In this document: positions 44,094 to 52,198 of the stretch, piece after piece
Numbering within the stretch: the first letter of the stretch is position 1
Layout of the letters: each line of letters begins with the position of its first letter
NCBI RefSeq assembly: GCF_003173595.1
Contig: NZ_QGNZ01000005.1
Span: forward strand, 62,001 to 126,000
DNA length: 64,000 bases
Direction: 5' to 3'
Origin: Pedobacter yonginensis
GTDB lineage: Bacteria > Bacteroidota > Bacteroidia > Sphingobacteriales > Sphingobacteriaceae
Position numbers and translations under genes: made by a program
The notes under the pieces: model-generated
Seen by the model: the letters and a program-made list of their open reading frames with translations, nothing else
Databases searched by the model: none
What the model was told of the DNA's origin: nothing

Positions 44094-44606
44094 TTATTTT
44101 GCTGGAATAAACTTCAAAGCGTAAGAGTTCATGCAATATCTTTTTCCGGTTGGCTTTGGCCCATCATCAAAAACATGGCCTAAATGCAAGCCTGTGCTGG
44201 CTTCTATCACTTCATCTCTATCCATGCCGTAAGATGAATCATGAACAACTTTAACTGCTTTTGGATCAATCGGTTGGTAAAAACTTGGCCAACCTGTTCC
44301 CGATTCAAATTTTGTATCAGAAGAAAAAAGCGGTTTCCCCGTTGCCGCACTAACATAAATGCCTTTTTTGTGGTTATTCCAATATGGGTTTTTGTAGGGT
44401 GTTTCCGTACCGCTATTGACCATAATTTCGTAACTATTGGCAGAAAGTTGCTTTTTCCAATAGGCATTGGGTTTGGCTTCTGGATATAACTTTGTATTCT
44501 CAGATCGACTACCACCCGTGGCTGATTTTTGACCTGAAGGATTTTGGCTACAAGCATTCAATGCCAAGGCCAAAAGTGGGATCATTAAAAATTTTATCTT
44601 TTTCAT
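44094..44606 (-). CDS. msrB: Peptide-methionine (R)-S-oxide reductase MsrB, lipoprotein form
   Basis: Reduces the R-form of methionine sulfoxide. The 170 residues start with a lipoprotein signal (MKKIKFLMIPLLALALNAC), so MsrB and MsrA should sit on the same side of the membrane. Family motifs: FESGTGWPSFYQPI near 103-115, and the catalytic Cys in RYCMNS near 157-162. The zinc-binding CxxC pairs are missing (ATGKPLF replaces CGxPLF), so this is a zinc-free MsrB. The gene carries the shared ECF motif, copy C, 6 bases ahead of the ATG, and msrA follows. Confidence 0.95.
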   Translation of the reverse strand: MKKIKFLMIPLLALALNACSQNPSGQKSATGGSRSENTKLYPEAKPNAYWKKQLSANSYEIMVNSGTETPYKNPYWNNHKKGIYVSAATGKPLFSSDTKFESGTGWPSFYQPIDPKAVKVVHDSSYGMDRDEVIEASTGLHLGHVFDDGPKPTGKRYCMNSYALKFIPAK

Positions 44607-44612
44607 ATTGTA

Positions 44613-44641
44613 TTAGTCGGATTGTAAGGGCATACCTTACA
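44613..44641 (-). promoter_or_regulatory. ECF-type promoter motif, copy C (msrBA operon)
   Basis: Reading leftwards: TGTAAGGT (44641-44634), 14 bases, CGACTAA (44619-44613), with only 6 bases before the msrB ATG (44606). A small inverted repeat GTAAGG/CCTTAC lies on top of the -35 box (44624-44640). Confidence 0.8.
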
Positions 44642-44895
44642 GTTGTGATTTAAATAACTGCTTATATATCAACAAATACGAGTAAAGTTTAAATTCAGTT
44701 CTTAGCCGAAGCGAAAGATGAATTAACCGTGACTTGTTTAAACCGTTGGGCTATAATCGGCCGTATTAAAAAACTAAAGGCTTAACTTTTCCGTTTATAA
44801 TATAGTAAGTGTAACTTGCGAGTTAAAGTAAAATAAATCAACTTACTGATCCTGGAATTAAAAGTCTGCGAACATGAGTACAGCACCGATAGTCC

Positions 44896-45975
44896 ATGAA
44901 ATCAAAAGCGAAGTTCCCATCTGCCACCGGAACCACATTCTACTCTGAAGTTAGAAAAAAAGTTAATGCCCATTTTAAAGATCAAAATATAAGCACCCAT
45001 GCAAATGTGGCCATGTGGTTTAAAACCAGTTTATTTTTAAGCTTGTTTTTATTTCTGTATCTGTCGATTTTATTATTGCCATTAAATTTAATCATTTTAA
45101 CTGGCATGGCTATTTTGCTTGGGGTTACTTCGGCATTTATCGGTTTTAACGTTTGCCATGATGCCATTCACAATTCGTTTTCAAAACACAAATCGGTCAA
45201 TCAGTTTTTTAGTTTTTTATTTCACATGGTCGGTGCAAACCCATACGTTTGGAACATCACACACAATGTTGTTCACCACACCTATACTAACATACCTGGG
45301 CATGATGAAGATATTGAAGTTGCACCCGGTTTAATCAGAATTTCTTCAGAGGATGAGCTTAAACCCCACCAACGTTTTCAACATTGGTATGCTTTCCCCT
45401 TGTATAGTTTGGCTTCATTATCATGGATTTTTAGAAAAGATTACAAAAAATTCTTCCAAAAAAGCGTTGGCGCATGCGAAAACAAACATCCCAAAATACA
45501 GTACTTCAATCTGTTTTTTTATAAAGCGCTATATTACTTTATGTTTATTGGCCTGCCCTTGTTGGTAATGGATGTTGCTTGGTGGCAAATTACAATTGGC
45601 TTCGTGGTGTTGCATTTGGCACAAGGTTTAACCATGGGCTTGGTTTTCCAGTTGGCACACGTGGTAGAAGGCACCATTTTTCCATCACCAAATATTAATG
45701 GGAACATGGAAGAGGCCTGGGCAGAACACCAAATGCGTACAACGGCTAATTTTGCCACGCAATGTAAGTTTGCAGCCTTTTTCCTAGGCGGACTTAACCG
45801 CCAAATAGAACACCATCTCTTCCCTAAAATTTGTCACATTCATTACGGGAAGGTATCGCTGATTGTGAAAGAAACCGCTCTAGAGTACGGCATGCCTTAC
45901 CATGAAAGTAAAACTTTTGGCGCTGCATTGAGGTCACATTATCTGGTTTTAAAGAAAATGGGGAAAGCCCAATAA
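44896..45975 (+). CDS. Membrane fatty acid desaturase
   Basis: A diiron acyl desaturase of 359 residues. All three histidine boxes are present: CHDAIHNSF near 87-95, HNVVHHTYT near 122-130, and QIEHHLFP near 305-312. Four hydrophobic segments surround them. Such enzymes introduce double bonds into phospholipid or acyl-CoA chains; front-end desaturases often show Q in the third box, as here. I start at ATG 44896; an ATG at 44874 is out of frame. No electron donor gene is adjacent. Confidence 0.9.
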   Translation: MKSKAKFPSATGTTFYSEVRKKVNAHFKDQNISTHANVAMWFKTSLFLSLFLFLYLSILLLPLNLIILTGMAILLGVTSAFIGFNVCHDAIHNSFSKHKSVNQFFSFLFHMVGANPYVWNITHNVVHHTYTNIPGHDEDIEVAPGLIRISSEDELKPHQRFQHWYAFPLYSLASLSWIFRKDYKKFFQKSVGACENKHPKIQYFNLFFYKALYYFMFIGLPLLVMDVAWWQITIGFVVLHLAQGLTMGLVFQLAHVVEGTIFPSPNINGNMEEAWAEHQMRTTANFATQCKFAAFFLGGLNRQIEHHLFPKICHIHYGKVSLIVKETALEYGMPYHESKTFGAALRSHYLVLKKMGKAQ

Positions 45976-46213
45976 CATTTGTTCAATCACAATTCAATAT
46001 TCTAATATCCTAGTAATGATTTGCTTACACAAGCTAAGGTCGGCTCAAGACCTAAGGGCAAAAAGATAATCAAAGCAATTTCCGTTAAGGTGTTAAAATC
46101 AATTCAGCGGGAATGGACAAATTTGAAAAAAGGATTATATAAATTAATCACCATCAATTTATTGGAGCGTTTTAGCTCTTTTTGAAAGATATTTTTGTGA
46201 TCCCGAGCTTAGA

Positions 46214-46447
46214 TTACCGATTTAGGTGTAGCTCATTCCTGTAAATCTTAAGCGCAAGTTCAAAATCTTTTTTGTCAACATAAATTTCATCATTCTTAAA
46301 AGGTGAAGCAACGGGAGCGGTAAATAGTGTGATCTCCTTATTTATATGACTAATCTCGTGCACGTGTAGTATTTCTTGAAATTCTTCAGGCGTTAATAAA
46401 AACTTCATGCAAGCATCGCGTCGGGTATAGTAAGATTCTGTATTCAT
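46214..46447 (-). CDS. Small hypothetical protein, 77 residues
   Basis: A charged protein without signal or membrane segment and no family that I recognise. It contains LLTPEEFQEILHVHEISHI and ends KIYRNELHLNR; helical content is likely. It stands alone in a gene-poor region, divergent from nothing and with a 238-base gap before it. Coding is supported only by frame length and amino acid composition. Confidence 0.5.
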   Translation of the reverse strand: MNTESYYTRRDACMKFLLTPEEFQEILHVHEISHINKEITLFTAPVASPFKNDEIYVDKKDFELALKIYRNELHLNR

Positions 46448-46980
46448 TAGTTACAATAAGTTTCGCCTATATGGCTAAAAGTGCTCCTCGTAAAAATCAG
46501 GTCGTGGTTCCGAATCCTGCTTTGAATTTTAAAGAAGCTCTATATAAAATTTAGGGCTAAACAACAATAAATTCTTCTACAAGCGGCCAAGTTTAACAAC
46601 TGTGCGCTTAAGAAGCACTATGAATTTTTTGATATGATTAGTAACAAGGTGAATTACGTAAAGTTTAGTTTAATTGCAAAAAATTAACAACTTGTAGTAG
46701 TAATTAGCCTATAAATCCTTTAAAATTATCATTTTATAACCTTTAATTCTGGTCAAAATGGATAAAACTACAAGGCTGTATAATCTTCTAGTTTAGAAAC
46801 AATAGGCAAGAACTACAGCCTTTTATTAATCAGAATACCCTTACTGTATCTACACAAATGCGTCGAAAATAACTAAACTTACTGAATCATCTGCTTAACG
46901 TCATAATCCAGTTTAACTGCATCTAAACCGCCATTTTAAATGATAACTTGCAGCATTATTCCCTTGTTACTTAACCAAAA
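46448..46980. other. 533-base gene-free region
   Basis: No convincing frame. AAGGCTGTA (46772-46780) and TACAGCCTT (46814-46822) are perfectly complementary across 33 bases and are followed by TTATTAA, a weak terminator-like or structured-RNA candidate. A string around 46500-46530 (GTGGTTCCGAATCC) resembles a tRNA T-arm but has no pairing partners. Confidence 0.5.
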
Positions 46981-47538
46981 ATGAACATCCAAGTTTTCTT
47001 AATTAGCATCTTAATTTTCCTTTCTACACACCTAGAAACCACCCCTCCCATAAAAGTTTTACGCAATACAACTAGTCGAGATTTTTTTAAAGACACCAAA
47101 TATGTGCATACTGCTTGGTTGGGTTTTCTTCAATCTAAAGATTCGAAAAAATTGATTAGCAATGTGCCCATGTTTATTTACGATAATAAAGCCGATGGCT
47201 ACGGCAAAATTGTATGTGTACCCAAATCATTAGAAGGCTGGAATGCAAAGTTTAAGGGAAAAACAAAAGCGGAGAAAATATCAATCGGAAGAACTTTGTT
47301 CAATGGTATTTTAAACAATTCTATCGGCGACAACAATTTTACAATCTATACCTTCTTCACCAATACCAATGAGCTTGATAACACCGCCGATTTGCAAAAA
47401 GGAAGTTATCCCAAATTTCCAAGTACGGTGTACATTTATGAAAAAACGGGCACTAAATGGAATTTGGTAACTCAAAAAGCAGTCAGAACGGTTGCCGAAT
47501 ACAGCGACCTCCAATTCAAAATTGCCAAGGGCTTGTAA
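46981..47538 (+). CDS. Secreted hypothetical protein, 185 residues
   Basis: N-terminal hydrophobic segment MNIQVFLISILIFLSTHLE is a likely signal peptide. The mature part has mixed alpha/beta character with FTIYTFFTNTNELD and STVYIYEKTGTKW; no family or motif is recognised. Its right neighbour converges with it, and the two share a hairpin at 47573-47600. It is probably an envelope or outer-surface protein. Confidence 0.65.
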   Translation: MNIQVFLISILIFLSTHLETTPPIKVLRNTTSRDFFKDTKYVHTAWLGFLQSKDSKKLISNVPMFIYDNKADGYGKIVCVPKSLEGWNAKFKGKTKAEKISIGRTLFNGILNNSIGDNNFTIYTFFTNTNELDNTADLQKGSYPKFPSTVYIYEKTGTKWNLVTQKAVRTVAEYSDLQFKIAKGL

Positions 47539-47565
47539 TACAAGCTTTAACTTAAAAATTGTACC

Positions 47566-47600
47566 ACAAAAAAAGCCCTTAGATAAAAATCTAAAGGCTT
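47566..47600 (-). terminator. Terminator of the 81-residue gene
   Basis: AAGCCCTTAGAT (47573-47584) pairs with ATCTAAAGGCTT (47589-47600) with one bulge-like mismatch. On the minus strand it is followed by TTTTTTT (complement of 47566-47572). Confidence 0.8.
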
Positions 47601-47624
47601 ACTACTTAAAAATAATAATACAAT

Positions 47625-47870
47625 CTAATTGTGTAAAATATCGTCTATTAGGGCATTAATACCATCTATAAAATGTGTTTTGCCCTCATTAAAAGTTTCC
47701 GGGGAAGAAAACTCGGAAATAATTTCATTGACTTGATTTTCTTTAACTTTCTCGTCTATACCCTTAAACTGGCTGGCCAAGAAATAAGAATTCATATCAC
47801 CAAAGCCCCTCAATTGCTTAACTTTTGCAAGGAAGGTATTTAACATTTGAACTTTATTAAGCGTTTCCAT
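47625..47870 (-). CDS. Small hypothetical protein, 81 residues
   Basis: Start at ATG 47870 (METLNKVQMLNTFLAKVKQL); a TTG two codons upstream would lengthen it only by Met-Cys. Hydrophilic and helical, with no recognised domain; the run NEIISEFSSPETFNEGKTHF is typical of nothing known to me. A strong terminator directly follows its stop, which supports it as a real single-gene unit. Confidence 0.55.
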   Translation of the reverse strand: METLNKVQMLNTFLAKVKQLRGFGDMNSYFLASQFKGIDEKVKENQVNEIISEFSSPETFNEGKTHFIDGINALIDDILHN

Positions 47871-48105
47871 ACACAAACATAATAAAACATATAATTAATA
47901 CTACAGAAATAAACCTTAATTGGTTAATTTAATGATATATATCAATAAGTATTATTGTTATTGGCTTCAATTCCGTTAATCAAGCTATAATTTATGTCGT
48001 GTACAACGTTCAGGATGGAAATAATAAGCATCAATTTGATCATCTCTTCAGAAAAAAGTTTTCCACATTTATTAAAAAGATGTCTGTGTAGGGGCAAAAT
48101 CATAC

Positions 48106-48130
48106 TTTAAACAGTTTAAACCTATTTTTG
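48106..48130 (+). promoter_or_regulatory. Palindromic site and -7 box ahead of lat
   Basis: TTTAAACAGTTTAAA (48106-48120) is a perfect 15-base dyad. Three bases later TATTTTTG (48123-48130) matches the Bacteroidota -7 element TAnnTTTG exactly. The dyad covers the spacer where an operator would sit. The remainder of the 332-base gap 47877-48208 shows nothing else. Confidence 0.55.
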
Positions 48131-48208
48131 CTCTTCGAGTACAAAAAGGGCTTAAATTTTGATTCTAGGCACATTTCGCTAAATTTGAAAAACATCAAAA
48201 CCAAATTT

Positions 48209-49540
48209 ATGTACCAATTAACAATACCTGCAGATCAAGTTAACGAAGCACTTAGTAAACATATTTTAGCTGACGGTTTCGACCTTACCTATGATATGGA
48301 AAAAAGTAAGGGGGCATATATTTACGATTCGAAATACAACCGTACACTGCTCGATTTTTTTACCTGTTTTGCTTCGGTGCCATTAGGGTACAATCATCCA
48401 AAAATGATTAACGATGAAGCCTTCAAAAAAAATCTACTACAAGCAGCCATGGCCAATCCATCAAATTCTGATGTATATACCCAACAATATGCACAATTTG
48501 TAGAAACCTTTTCCAAAATCGGCATTCCAGATTATCTGCCCCATGCTTTCTTTATTGCAGGTGGTGGTTTGGCCGTCGAAAATGCCATTAAAGTTGCTAT
48601 GGACTGGAAGGTTCAAAAGAATTTTGCAAAAGGATATACAGCAGAGAAAGGTTTTAAGGTACTTCACTTTGAGCGCGCCTTTCACGGTCGTACAGGATAT
48701 ACCTTAAGTTTAACCAATACCTTGCCAGATAAAACCAAATGGTTTGCCAAATTCGATTGGCCGAGGGTAAGTATTCCACAAGTTAAATTTCCACTTCAAG
48801 GTGATCATCTAGATCAGGCCATACATACGGAAGAAACATCTATAGCACAGATTAAACAAGCCTTCGCCGAGAATAAAGACGAAATTTGTGCGATTATTAT
48901 AGAACCCATCCAATCTGAAGGTGGCGATAATCATTTACGTGAGGAATTTTTAATTCAACTTAAAACCTTGGCAGATGAAAATGAGGCGTTTCTAATTTAT
49001 GATGAGGTACAAACGGGCGTTGGTTTAACCGGTAAATTTTGGTGCCACCAACACTTTAGCGAAAAAGCACGGCCAGATATTGTTGCCTTTGGCAAGAAAA
49101 TGCAGGTTTGCGGAATTTTGGTTGGCGATAAGGTGAATCAAATTGAGAACAATGTATTTAGAGTTCCAAGCAGAATTAACTCAACATGGGGTGGGAATTT
49201 GGTTGATATGGTGCGCGCTACCCAAATTCTACAAATTGTAGAAGAAGACCAACTTTGCGATAATGCCACAAAGGTTGGAGCTTATTTAAAAGAAAACCTC
49301 GAAAACCTTGCCCACAAATACGATAAAATGAGCAATGTACGTGGAAGAGGCTTATTGTGCGCGTTCGATTTCCCTACAAAAGACATGAGAAATCAATTCA
49401 TAAGCAAAGGATTAGACCATAACGTTATGTTTTTAGGCTGTGGCGAAAAAACCATTCGCTTCCGCCCCGCCCTTTGCATTGAGCAAAAACATATTGACGA
49501 GGGTTTGACGGTTATGGAAAAAATATTGCCTTTATTGTAA
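48209..49540 (+). CDS. lat: L-lysine 6-transaminase
   Basis: PLP enzyme that moves the epsilon amino group of lysine to 2-oxoglutarate, giving aminoadipate semialdehyde. I start at ATG 48209 (MYQLTIPADQVNEAL), giving 443 residues, the usual family length. Class-III motifs: HAFFIAGGGLAVENAIKVAMDW near 115-135, FHGRTGYTLSL near 155, the Asp in FLIYDEVQTGVGLTGKF near 258-273, and the PLP-Lys in FGKKMQVCG near 293-301. The gene has its own palindrome-bearing promoter. It lies 2 bases before a small membrane-anchored protein gene, so the two may be co-transcribed. Confidence 0.93.
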   Translation: MYQLTIPADQVNEALSKHILADGFDLTYDMEKSKGAYIYDSKYNRTLLDFFTCFASVPLGYNHPKMINDEAFKKNLLQAAMANPSNSDVYTQQYAQFVETFSKIGIPDYLPHAFFIAGGGLAVENAIKVAMDWKVQKNFAKGYTAEKGFKVLHFERAFHGRTGYTLSLTNTLPDKTKWFAKFDWPRVSIPQVKFPLQGDHLDQAIHTEETSIAQIKQAFAENKDEICAIIIEPIQSEGGDNHLREEFLIQLKTLADENEAFLIYDEVQTGVGLTGKFWCHQHFSEKARPDIVAFGKKMQVCGILVGDKVNQIENNVFRVPSRINSTWGGNLVDMVRATQILQIVEEDQLCDNATKVGAYLKENLENLAHKYDKMSNVRGRGLLCAFDFPTKDMRNQFISKGLDHNVMFLGCGEKTIRFRPALCIEQKHIDEGLTVMEKILPLL

Positions 49541-49542
49541 GC

Positions 49543-49944
49543 ATGCGCAAAAAATCCCTTTTTTACCTAACTTTCATTGGTGTTTTAATACTAATCTTCT
49601 TTATCGTGAAAGACACCCTTAACCAACCAGGTATAGGCGATATGAAATCGGGTTTCAAAGAAGTTGTTAAATACAGAAATGCTAACAATACCGGCCCCGT
49701 GCAAAGGATTTATGTAGTAACGGTTAAAGATAGCATTTGGAAAGAAATGGAAGATTATGGAAACATTATGCCCCATACCAAATACGGAAATACCAAAGTT
49801 TATTTCTTCATGGAAAATTCCAATGTTCCTAAAGCATTGGAACCTGGAGCAATAAACTTTGATTCTCAATACAATAAATCCTGTATTGCACTATTCGAGA
49901 AAAGTGCCATGAGCCAAGTGGCATTCAATAAGCATCCGTTTTAA
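49543..49944 (+). CDS. Membrane-anchored hypothetical protein, 133 residues
   Basis: One N-terminal hydrophobic segment (SLFYLTFIGVLILIFFIV near 5-22) is followed by a ~110-residue soluble domain with no recognised family: IYVVTVKDSIWKEMEDYGN and CIALFEKSAMSQVAF are distinctive strings. It begins 2 bases after lat, so coupled translation is likely, but no relation to lysine metabolism is visible. Confidence 0.65.
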   Translation: MRKKSLFYLTFIGVLILIFFIVKDTLNQPGIGDMKSGFKEVVKYRNANNTGPVQRIYVVTVKDSIWKEMEDYGNIMPHTKYGNTKVYFFMENSNVPKALEPGAINFDSQYNKSCIALFEKSAMSQVAFNKHPF

Positions 49945-50094
49945 GCAGTAGTTAAGCAAGCTGTTTAATTGGCGACTGACATACCGTTTCATCTATTGAT
50001 GGGCATAAGCCTCAATAAGCGTTAGATACGACGAAAATAATTTGGAAATGAACGTTCAGCATTCCATTGGAAACACCTGTCCCGCTTTCCCTGC

Positions 50095-50116
50095 TGCCAA
50101 TTTGAAAAAAATTGGC
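50095..50116. repeat. GCCAATTT-GAAAAA-AATTGGC inverted repeat
   Basis: Small hairpin at the left border of repeat copy 1 (50111-50329). Confidence 0.5.
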
Positions 50117-50329
50117 ATTCGTACAATCGGGTTTACAATTAAAGGGGGCTCATAATCCATATCTATAGCATGCAAACAATTCAATCATACCTTGCGCCTC
50201 CATATAAGAAAAGGACGTTCAAAAGAACCACAAGCCCAATTTATTAAACCTGATAATAGCGGCAGCCCCAGCTTTTTCAGCTGGGCTATAGCGGTTAGCA
50301 GGGCTACAGCACCTATGAAATATAGAACC
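50111..50329 (+). repeat. 219-bp direct repeat, copy 1
   Basis: Starts ATTGGCATTCGTACAATCGG and ends TATAGAACC; repeats at exactly +257 bases (50368-50586). The core hairpin is AGCCCCAGC-TTTTTCA-GCTGGGCT, followed by GCTATAGCGG...GCTACAGC. No gene is recognised. The surrounding gene-free stretch is 49945-50754. Confidence 0.85.
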
Positions 50330-50367
50330 GTTCATTTCCTAACAATAAGCGATTAGCCACTCACAAA

Positions 50368-50586
50368 ATTGGCATTCGCAAAATCGGGTTTATAATTAAC
50401 GGGAGGCTCATAATGCACATATACTACATGCCAAGCAATTCAACATTACCTTACCCCACCATACAAGAAAAACGTTCAAAAGAACCACCAGCCCAATTTA
50501 TTAAACCTGATAATAGCGGCAGCCCCAGCTTTTTCTGCTGGGCTATAGCGGTTAGCAGGACTACAGCACCTATGAAACACAGAACC
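50368..50586 (+). repeat. 219-bp direct repeat, copy 2
   Basis: Same length as copy 1 and the same offset (257) at both ends, so no net insertion or deletion between them. Most differences are single substitutions and the hairpin is kept. The two copies are separated by 38 bases. Confidence 0.85.
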
Positions 50587-50754
50587 AATCCTTTCCAAAT
50601 ATTAATATGGTGGCGTCTGAGAAAATACGCCACAATTGATTTTCCAAGAACGTTATGACTAACAACAGAACACCCTCGCTTATTTACTACCAATACTTTT
50701 GCAATTCCGAAAATATACTAATGGTTTTGCGAAAAAAATAAACCCTTCCCCGAA

Positions 50755-52116
50755 TCAAACGAAAGCAGAAAACCCGGTGATCGCCCTGCCTACAATTAAG
50801 GTATTAATCTCTTTTGTACCCTCGTACGAATAAATTGCCTCTGCATCTGCAACAAATCTCGCAACATTATACTCAAGCAAAATCCCATTTCCACCCATTA
50901 CTTCACGGGCTTTACTCACTACATCCCGCGTGCGCAAAGAGCAGAAAACCTTCGCTAAAGAGGCATGTTCATCTTTCAACAGACCTTGATCTTGCAGTTG
51001 GGATAAACGGAAACAGAGCGTTTGCATAGCCGTTAAATTAGATAACATTTCCACTAAATGGTTCTGAATTAATTGGAATGATGCTATCGGTTTACCAAAC
51101 TGTTTGCGCGTTCTGGTATATTCTAAGGCGTTTTCATAGGCACCTCTTGCACAGCCTACTGCCTGCCAAGCAACGCCAGCCCTTGTCATTTGCAAAACCT
51201 TAGCCGTATCTTTAAACGAATTGGCGTTTTGCAATCGGTCGGATTCTGCAACTTCGCAATTGCTTAGCGTAATAATTCCATTTTGAACTATTCTCAAGGC
51301 CATTTTATCTTGCATTTTTTCGACTGCAAAACCGGGGTTGTCCTTTTTGACAATGAAGCCTTTCACCTCTCCACTGTCTTCGTCCCTTGCCCAAATAATT
51401 AAAATATCGGCAAAGGTGGCATTGCCAATCCACTTTTTCTGACCATTTAGAACCCACTTATCGCCTATTTTTTTACAGGTAGTGGTTAAGCCGCCAGCAG
51501 CAGCAGAGCCAACTTCGGGCTCGGTTAAGCCAAATGCGCCTATAATTTTAAATTGTTGCATTAGGGGAAGCCATTGTTGCTTTTGTTCTTCTGAGCCACA
51601 AAGATAAATAGAGCCCATGGCCAAACCGCTTTGGACTCCGAAAAAGGTAGAAATAGAGGTATCAATTCTCGCCATTTCCATCGCTAAAATACCTTCCATC
51701 AAATTGGATTTGCCCGGACAGCCATAACCTTGGTACGTTAAGCCGCAAATATTTAATTCGGCAAGTTTAGGAATGATTTCGAAGGGGAATTCGGCTCTAT
51801 TCCAATAGTGATTTACAATTGGCTTAACTTCTTTTTCTAAAAATGCCCTTACTTTAAGCTGTAATTCTCGATCTTCATCTTTAAGGGCCTCATCTCCCAA
51901 ATGATAGAAATCGCCCTCAATTGGAGGCAATTCCCTCTTTTTACCAGAGCCGCCCATCATTTTCATCATCCCTTGAATTTGCTTATCATCAAGGCTAGAG
52001 ATGGTTTCGACCATTTTAGGAAGATCGACTTTTTTGGATAAGGCTTCTAACTTATCAAAATCTACATGCTTAAAAAGATTATAAGCATGTTTAAGTGAAG
52101 AAAATATATTCGCCAT
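50755..52116 (-). CDS. Acyl-CoA dehydrogenase family protein
   Basis: FAD-dependent dehydrogenase of 453 residues. It has the N-terminal helical domain, the FAD/substrate block FGLTEPEVGSAAAG near 195-208 with WVLNGQKKWIGNA near 222-234, and the C-terminal domain with RTRKQFGKPIASFQLIQN near 333-350 and VMGGNGILLEYNVARFVADA near 400-420. It is closest in pattern to glutaryl-CoA dehydrogenase-like members, but a catalytic-Glu assignment is not possible from sequence alone. An N-terminal extension of ~60 residues precedes the domain. Confidence 0.88.
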   Translation of the reverse strand: MANIFSSLKHAYNLFKHVDFDKLEALSKKVDLPKMVETISSLDDKQIQGMMKMMGGSGKKRELPPIEGDFYHLGDEALKDEDRELQLKVRAFLEKEVKPIVNHYWNRAEFPFEIIPKLAELNICGLTYQGYGCPGKSNLMEGILAMEMARIDTSISTFFGVQSGLAMGSIYLCGSEEQKQQWLPLMQQFKIIGAFGLTEPEVGSAAAGGLTTTCKKIGDKWVLNGQKKWIGNATFADILIIWARDEDSGEVKGFIVKKDNPGFAVEKMQDKMALRIVQNGIITLSNCEVAESDRLQNANSFKDTAKVLQMTRAGVAWQAVGCARGAYENALEYTRTRKQFGKPIASFQLIQNHLVEMLSNLTAMQTLCFRLSQLQDQGLLKDEHASLAKVFCSLRTRDVVSKAREVMGGNGILLEYNVARFVADAEAIYSYEGTKEINTLIVGRAITGFSAFV

Positions 52117-52198
52117 TATTATTCGTTTTCAGAGTAACAAATAACTCAGCTTTTTGTTGCATGCTGCCCTCTTTGCACAAGGGAGCGCTAGCAATACG

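Noticed and set aside
44874..44948. ATG upstream of the desaturase as its start
   Set aside because: It is out of frame with the desaturase (22 bases apart) and gives a 24-codon frame without features.
46495..46535. GTCGTGGTTCCGAATCC string, T-arm-like
   Set aside because: It has an extra base in the loop and no partner sequences for the other tRNA stems; at most a degenerate remnant.
50413..50693. Frames of ~80 codons on both strands across repeat copy 2
   Set aside because: Overlap each other and the non-coding repeat; composition is unlike a protein.
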